A DNA stretch of 64,000 bases from Candidatus Protoclostridium gallicola (GTDB taxonomy: Bacteria > Bacillota > Clostridia > Christensenellales > Pumilibacteraceae): positions 1-64,000 of the forward strand of contig CAJFLE010000002.1 in assembly GCA_904387375.1 (NCBI GenBank), given 5' to 3'. Shown one piece after another: positions 60,351-64,000 of the stretch (position 1 is its first letter; every line of letters begins with the position of its first letter). Below the pieces are notes generated by a model, which did not search any database, was not told the origin of the DNA, and worked only from the letters and a program-made list of their open reading frames with translations. A program made the translations under genes and the position numbers.

Positions 60351-60368
60351 TACTTTTTCACAAAAAAG

Positions 60369-60418
60369 GAACATAAAATGTGAAATATATTCACATAATA
60401 AGAACATAAAATGTGAAA
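60369..60418. repeat. Iterated TGTGAA motifs upstream of the ATPase promoter
   Basis: GAACATAAAATGTGAAA occurs at 60369-60385 and 60402-60418 (33-bp period). Between them ATGTGAA-N5-TTCACAT (60378-60396) is a perfect inverted repeat. Their place just upstream of the -35 suggests activator or repressor sites. Confidence 0.6.
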
Positions 60419-60441
60419 ATGCCGCGGACGGGCGGATAAAC

Positions 60442-60473
60442 GCCAAACGCTCCGGATTACCGGAGCGTTTGGC
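60442..60473 (-). terminator. Hairpin terminator after the DUF1349 gene
   Basis: A perfect 14-bp stem (GCCAAACGCTCCGG and complement, ATTA loop) lies 11 nt past the DUF1349 stop. The T run on the minus strand is weak. Confidence 0.7.
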
Positions 60474-60483
60474 TTACCATGCA

Positions 60484-61077
60484 TCATTTATGCGCCTGCC
60501 ACAGGCAGTCGGTCACCGTCATGTCCGAGAAGCGCGCGGTGAAGGACGACTCCTCGGGGCTGCACGCGTATATGCCGAAAGGGATGCTGCCGCGGGCGGC
60601 GGCAAGGCGGCATATGCGCATCTGCCGGAAATCCGCGCCGTCATAAGAATACTCGATGCGGAAATCGAGGCCGCGGCGGCTGAGGCGGTACCACATTTCG
60701 TTTACCGACGCGGGAATATCCGTCGTCGCCCAGTCCGAATAGCCGCCGTTCGTGACCACGCTGCCGAGGCGCTGGAATTCGTCGTTTTCCCTTTCCACGG
60801 ACGCTTTCAGCCAGTTATTGCCGTCGATATACACGGCGACGCCGCACTGGTCGAACCTGCGTTTGCCGTCGAAAGCGGTTTTCACCGTAAACGAGAAAAA
60901 CTCGTCGTCGGTGCGCGCCTGAAGCACCGGCGCGCTGTCGGTGCAGAAGCCGTAATACGTGCGCTGCCACAGGTCGGTATAAGGCTCGGTCACGATGAAG
61001 ATCTCTTTGTCCGAGATACCGAAATTTTCGGGTTTGCGCGTCCATACCGGCTTGAGTCTGATGAATTTTTCAGTCAT
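60484..61077 (-). CDS. DUF1349 (concanavalin-like) protein, 197 aa
   Basis: The sequence contains DSAPVLQARTDDEFFSFTVK, DQCGVAVYIDGNNWLKASVE and SPFSVGEGxxY-like blocks (GIYACSPEESSFTARFSDM), which match DUF1349/YesU-type jelly-roll proteins. These are thought to bind carbohydrate, often next to sugar metabolism genes. Its start (61077) overlaps the mnmG stop at 61070 by 8 nt, so it is in the same operon. No signal peptide, hence cytosolic. Confidence 0.82.
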   Translation of the reverse strand: MTEKFIRLKPVWTRKPENFGISDKEIFIVTEPYTDLWQRTYYGFCTDSAPVLQARTDDEFFSFTVKTAFDGKRRFDQCGVAVYIDGNNWLKASVERENDEFQRLGSVVTNGGYSDWATTDIPASVNEMWYRLSRRGLDFRIEYSYDGADFRQMRICRLAAARGSIPFGIYACSPEESSFTARFSDMTVTDCLWQAHK

Positions 61078-62947
61078 CGTTCTTTCCTCCTTTGGTCTTT
61101 ATGATAAGTACGTTTATATCGGCGGGGGTGACGCCGGGAATGCGGCTTGCCTGCCCTATCGTGAGCGGGCGCACGCGCGTGAGCTTTTCGCGCGCTTCCA
61201 TGCGCAGGCCGTGCATGTTCATATAGTCGAGGTCGGCGGGCAGCGGCGAGGCTTCCACGCGGGCGCTCTCGCGGCGGATCTTTTCCTGGCGGTCGAGGTA
61301 TCCGGCGTAGCGCACGTCGCTGAAAAACGATTCCGCGGCGTGCGGGGACATAAACGCCAGCGCGTCCCAGTGCCTGCCCAGCAGCGCGGGCGTGATTTCG
61401 GGGCGGCGTATGAGCGCGCCCAATGTGGCGCCCGACGGCGGCAGCGGCGCGCCGAGCTCGCCGAATATGCCTTCGAGCACGGCGTGCGGAGCCTGCATGC
61501 CGAGCAGCGACGTCGCGCGGGCGAGATCCGCTTTTTTCTTTTTCAGCAGGCGCATGCGCTTCGCGCCCGCAAGGCCGACGCGGCAGCCCTCTTCGGTGAG
61601 GCGGAGATCGGCGTTGTCCTGGCGCAGGGAGAGGCGGTATTCGGCGCGGCTGGTCATCATGCGGTACGGCTCGTCGGTGCCGATGGTCACGAGGTCGTCG
61701 ATCATGACGCCTATGTACGAATTGTCGCGCGCGAGTATCATGGGCGGCTCCCCGCGCAGCGCCAGCGACGCGTTCACTCCCGCGACGAGTCCCTGCGCCG
61801 CCGCCTCCTCGTAGCCCGACGTGCCGTTGACCTGACCGGCGAAATACAGACCCTTTATGCCTTTGTATTCCAGCGTGGGCAGCAGATCGAGCGAGTCGAT
61901 GCAGTCGTATTCGATGGCGTATGCGTCGCGCATGATGTGCACGTGCTCGAAGCCTTCTATGGTGCGGTACATTTCCAGCTGCACGGACGCGGGCAGTCCG
62001 GTGGATATGCCCTGCACGTACATTTCCTTGGTGCCCTCGCCCTCCGGTTCGAGAAAGAATGAATGGCGGGGTTTATCGGGAAACTTGACTATCTTGTCCT
62101 CTATGCTCGGGCAGTAGCGCGGCCCGGTGCCCTTTATGGTGCCGTTGTACTTGGGCGCAAGGTGCAGGTTGCGGCGTATGACGTCGTGCGTGCGCTCGTT
62201 GGTATAGCCGAGGTAACATATCTCCTTCGTCGCCCTGACGTTCTTCGACAGCACGGAAAAGGAGTACAGCCCTTCCTCGCCGTACTGCACTTCGAGCCTG
62301 GACAGATCAACCGAATCCTTGTGCACGCGCGCGGGTGTGCCCGTTTTGAACCGCCGCACGGGAATGCCGAGGGAGATCAGGCTGCGCGTCAGGTGCGACG
62401 CGCGCGGAAAGCCCGCCGGCCCCTGGTGCGTGATGACGCCGCCCACTATTATGTCGGCGCCGAGGTACACGCCCGAGCAGACTATGACGACGGGCGCGCG
62501 GTAGGTCATGCCGAGCACCGTTTCCACTCCGCACACGCGTCGGCCCGCGCCGTCCGCCTCGGTCAGCAGCGTCTTGGCCTCGCCCTGCCGCAGCACGACG
62601 TTCGGTTCGTTTTCCAGCACGCTCTTCACATACGCGTGGTATTTGTATTTGTCTATCTGCGCGCGCAGGCTGCGCACCGCCGGCCCCTTCGAGGAGTTGA
62701 GCATGCGCAGGCTGGTCAGGCACTTGTCCGCAGCCACACCCATCTCGCCGCCCAGCGCGTCGATCTCGCGCACGAGGTGGCCTTTCGCCGTGCCGCCTAT
62801 GGACGGGTTGCACGCCAGCCAGCCGATATTGTCGAGGGACACGGACAGCACGAGCGTGCGCATGCCCGTGCGCGCGAGCGCGAGCGCCGCTTCCGTCCCC
62901 GCGTGCCCCGCGCCTATTACAATTGCGTCGTATACGAATTCGTTCAT
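61070..62947 (-). CDS. mnmG: tRNA uridine-5-carboxymethylaminomethyl synthase, MnmG (GidA)
   Basis: 625 aa FAD enzyme that, with MnmE, modifies the wobble uridine of several tRNAs. The dinucleotide-binding loop VIGAGHAGTEAALA is at about 11-24; the NPSIGGTAKGHLVREIDALG motif and CYLGYTNERTHDVIR (catalytic-Cys region) are intact. It ends with the C-terminal MnmE-binding helices. Normal length. The mnmE gene is not in the window. Confidence 0.97.
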   Translation of the reverse strand: MNEFVYDAIVIGAGHAGTEAALALARTGMRTLVLSVSLDNIGWLACNPSIGGTAKGHLVREIDALGGEMGVAADKCLTSLRMLNSSKGPAVRSLRAQIDKYKYHAYVKSVLENEPNVVLRQGEAKTLLTEADGAGRRVCGVETVLGMTYRAPVVIVCSGVYLGADIIVGGVITHQGPAGFPRASHLTRSLISLGIPVRRFKTGTPARVHKDSVDLSRLEVQYGEEGLYSFSVLSKNVRATKEICYLGYTNERTHDVIRRNLHLAPKYNGTIKGTGPRYCPSIEDKIVKFPDKPRHSFFLEPEGEGTKEMYVQGISTGLPASVQLEMYRTIEGFEHVHIMRDAYAIEYDCIDSLDLLPTLEYKGIKGLYFAGQVNGTSGYEEAAAQGLVAGVNASLALRGEPPMILARDNSYIGVMIDDLVTIGTDEPYRMMTSRAEYRLSLRQDNADLRLTEEGCRVGLAGAKRMRLLKKKKADLARATSLLGMQAPHAVLEGIFGELGAPLPPSGATLGALIRRPEITPALLGRHWDALAFMSPHAAESFFSDVRYAGYLDRQEKIRRESARVEASPLPADLDYMNMHGLRMEAREKLTRVRPLTIGQASRIPGVTPADINVLIIKTKGGKNDD

Positions 62948-63005
62948 TACCGGAAAATTATATCACCTATCGTATAAAAACGCAAATATATTTTCAGATT
63001 TGCTC

Positions 63006-63034
63006 TTGACAGCCGGAAGCGGCGGGATTATAAT
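63006..63034 (+). promoter_or_regulatory. Promoter of the flavodoxin-fold reductase gene
   Basis: TTGACA (63006-63011), 17 nt, TATAAT (63029-63034): perfect consensus on the plus strand, divergent from mnmG. Confidence 0.85.
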
Positions 63035-63074
63035 ATAACCGTACCGCAAACAGCGGCAAAGGAAGGGTAACGAT

Positions 63075-63704
63075 ATGAAAGTGCTTCTCATAAACGGCAG
63101 TCCGCACGAGCACGGCTGCACGGACGCGGCGCTCCGCGAAGTCGCGAAGACGCTGGAAGGAAACGGAATCGGGACGGAAACGTTCCGGGTAGGCAAAAAG
63201 CCGGTCGCCGGCTGCATAGCCTGCGCCAAGTGCAAGACTGCGGGCAAGTGCGTTTTCGGCGACGCGGTAAACGATATTCTCTCGCGGGTCGGCGAATACG
63301 ACGGCCTCGTAATCGGCTCGCCGGTATACTATGCCAGCGCGCCGGGGCAGCTGATCGCGTTTCTTGACCGGCTGTTCTACGCTTCGGCGGGACGCTGGGC
63401 GAACAAACCCGCGGCGTGCGTTGTGTCCTGCCGCAGGGCGGGCGCGACCGCGACGTTCGACGAAATCAACAAATATTTCACGATAAGCGACATGCCGATC
63501 GTGTCGTCCAACTACTGGAACAACGTACACGGCGCAAACAACGCGCCCGAGGACGTGGCGCGCGACGAAGAGGGTTTGCAGACGATGCGTCACCTCGCCG
63601 TCAATATGGCGTGGATGCTCAGATGCATCGAAGCGGGCAAGGCCGCAGGCGTGCCCATGCCGGCGCACGAGGACAAGATCCTTACGAATTTCATACAGAG
63701 ATAG
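63075..63704 (+). CDS. NAD(P)H-dependent flavodoxin-fold oxidoreductase
   Basis: 209 aa. MKVLLINGSPHEHGCTDAAL is the FMN phosphate loop at the N-terminus; GLVIGSPVYYASAPGQLIAF is the second FMN contact. CIACAKC-x5-C at about 46-57 matches the cysteine motif of iron-sulfur flavoproteins of the NADPH-dependent FMN reductase group. It probably reduces quinones or redox dyes, or acts in oxygen defence; the substrate is unknown. GGAAGGG site 7 nt upstream of the ATG at 63075. Confidence 0.88.
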   Translation: MKVLLINGSPHEHGCTDAALREVAKTLEGNGIGTETFRVGKKPVAGCIACAKCKTAGKCVFGDAVNDILSRVGEYDGLVIGSPVYYASAPGQLIAFLDRLFYASAGRWANKPAACVVSCRRAGATATFDEINKYFTISDMPIVSSNYWNNVHGANNAPEDVARDEEGLQTMRHLAVNMAWMLRCIEAGKAAGVPMPAHEDKILTNFIQR

Positions 63705-63721
63705 CCTGACAAGGAGCGTTT

Positions 63722-64000
63722 ATGAACGAGAAGATAAAAGCGGCGATAGAGCTCGCCGACGGAAGAAAAATAAACCTCGAGCTGCTGCCCGAAGCGGCGC
63801 CGCTGTCGGTAAAGAACTTCGTCGCGCTGTGCGAGCGCGGGTTCTACGACGGGCTGTGTTTCCACCGGGTTATTCCCGGGTTCATGGTGCAGGGCGGCGG
63901 TTTCGCGGACAAGGGCGGCAGACTGCTGCAGAAGGAAGCGGGCTCCCCCGTTCCCGGCGAATTCGCGGCCAACGGCCGTCCCAATCCGCTCGCGCACAAG
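63722..64000 (+). CDS. Cyclophilin-type peptidyl-prolyl isomerase, 5' part
   Basis: 93 codons from ATG at 63722 to the window edge. FHRVIPGFMVQGGGF contains the active-site Arg and Gln of cyclophilins, and LELLPEAAPLSVKNFVALCE is the usual lead-in. The spacing to the flavodoxin-fold gene is 17 nt with AAGGAG, so both are cotranscribed. The C-terminal third is missing. Confidence 0.95.
   Translation, partial: MNEKIKAAIELADGRKINLELLPEAAPLSVKNFVALCERGFYDGLCFHRVIPGFMVQGGGFADKGGRLLQKEAGSPVPGEFAANGRPNPLAHK

Overview
The window is a contiguous piece of a Firmicutes (class Clostridia) chromosome, GC-rich except for islands. The evidence is an uninterrupted S10-spc-alpha ribosomal protein operon with a KOW protein gene between map and infA, zinc-binding forms of S4, S14, L24, L36 and Adk, a two-domain NadE, and many promoters of the form TTGACA-N17-TATAAT. 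The long L17 and the extended L5 and L24 suggest an uncultured Christensenellales-like lineage, but I cannot fix the taxon. No rRNA, tRNA or CRISPR array was seen.

Layout. 1-2067: AT-rich accessory DNA with an AbrB-type regulator (near-consensus promoter overlapping a 10-bp palindrome), the start of its partner gene, an orphan 283-aa gene, and two related blocks with terminal inverted repeats. 2068-6676: smpB, a CPA2 antiporter and an rlmD-type methyltransferase as one operon, plus a zinc-ribbon membrane protein. 6832-23094: 32 genes from rpsJ to rplQ, all on the minus strand, behind a perfect promoter and a leader of about 258 nt. 23219-27421: two hypothetical genes and an OmpR-type two-component system translationally coupled to cysK. 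27486-33885: an operon of a 1000-aa membrane-anchored protein, recF and nadE, followed by a candidate structured RNA.

33915-47448 is the most unusual part: an AT-richer island centred on a YD-repeat (Rhs) polymorphic toxin. In order on the minus strand it has a regulated promoter, an attenuator-like hairpin, a holin-like protein, three phage tail-like proteins, a putative glycosyltransferase, and rhs. rhs is split by a 14-bp tandem duplication; removing one copy gives one 1545-codon frame. Downstream lies an array of displaced modules (orphan toxin tip and immunity-like genes). Three of them begin at the same junction that in rhs encodes YLDRNGILCDN. In all four copies that junction contains TTGACA-N17-GATAAT, so the recombination border seems to be a portable promoter. 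Several modules end in strong hairpins, so the array looks like self-contained cassettes.

47555-54254: an operon-like run of a P-loop protein, thrC, trpS, a DUF5685 protein, a degenerate J-domain protein and a membrane protein; then an aminotransferase gene and a small gene. 54571-59002: a tandem double-XRE regulator with a palindromic divergent control region, a small membrane protein, and a heterodimeric ABC exporter with one degenerate nucleotide site. 59003-64000: a DUF4143-type AAA ATPase with upstream iterated motifs, a DUF1349 protein, mnmG, a flavodoxin-fold reductase and the start of a cyclophilin.
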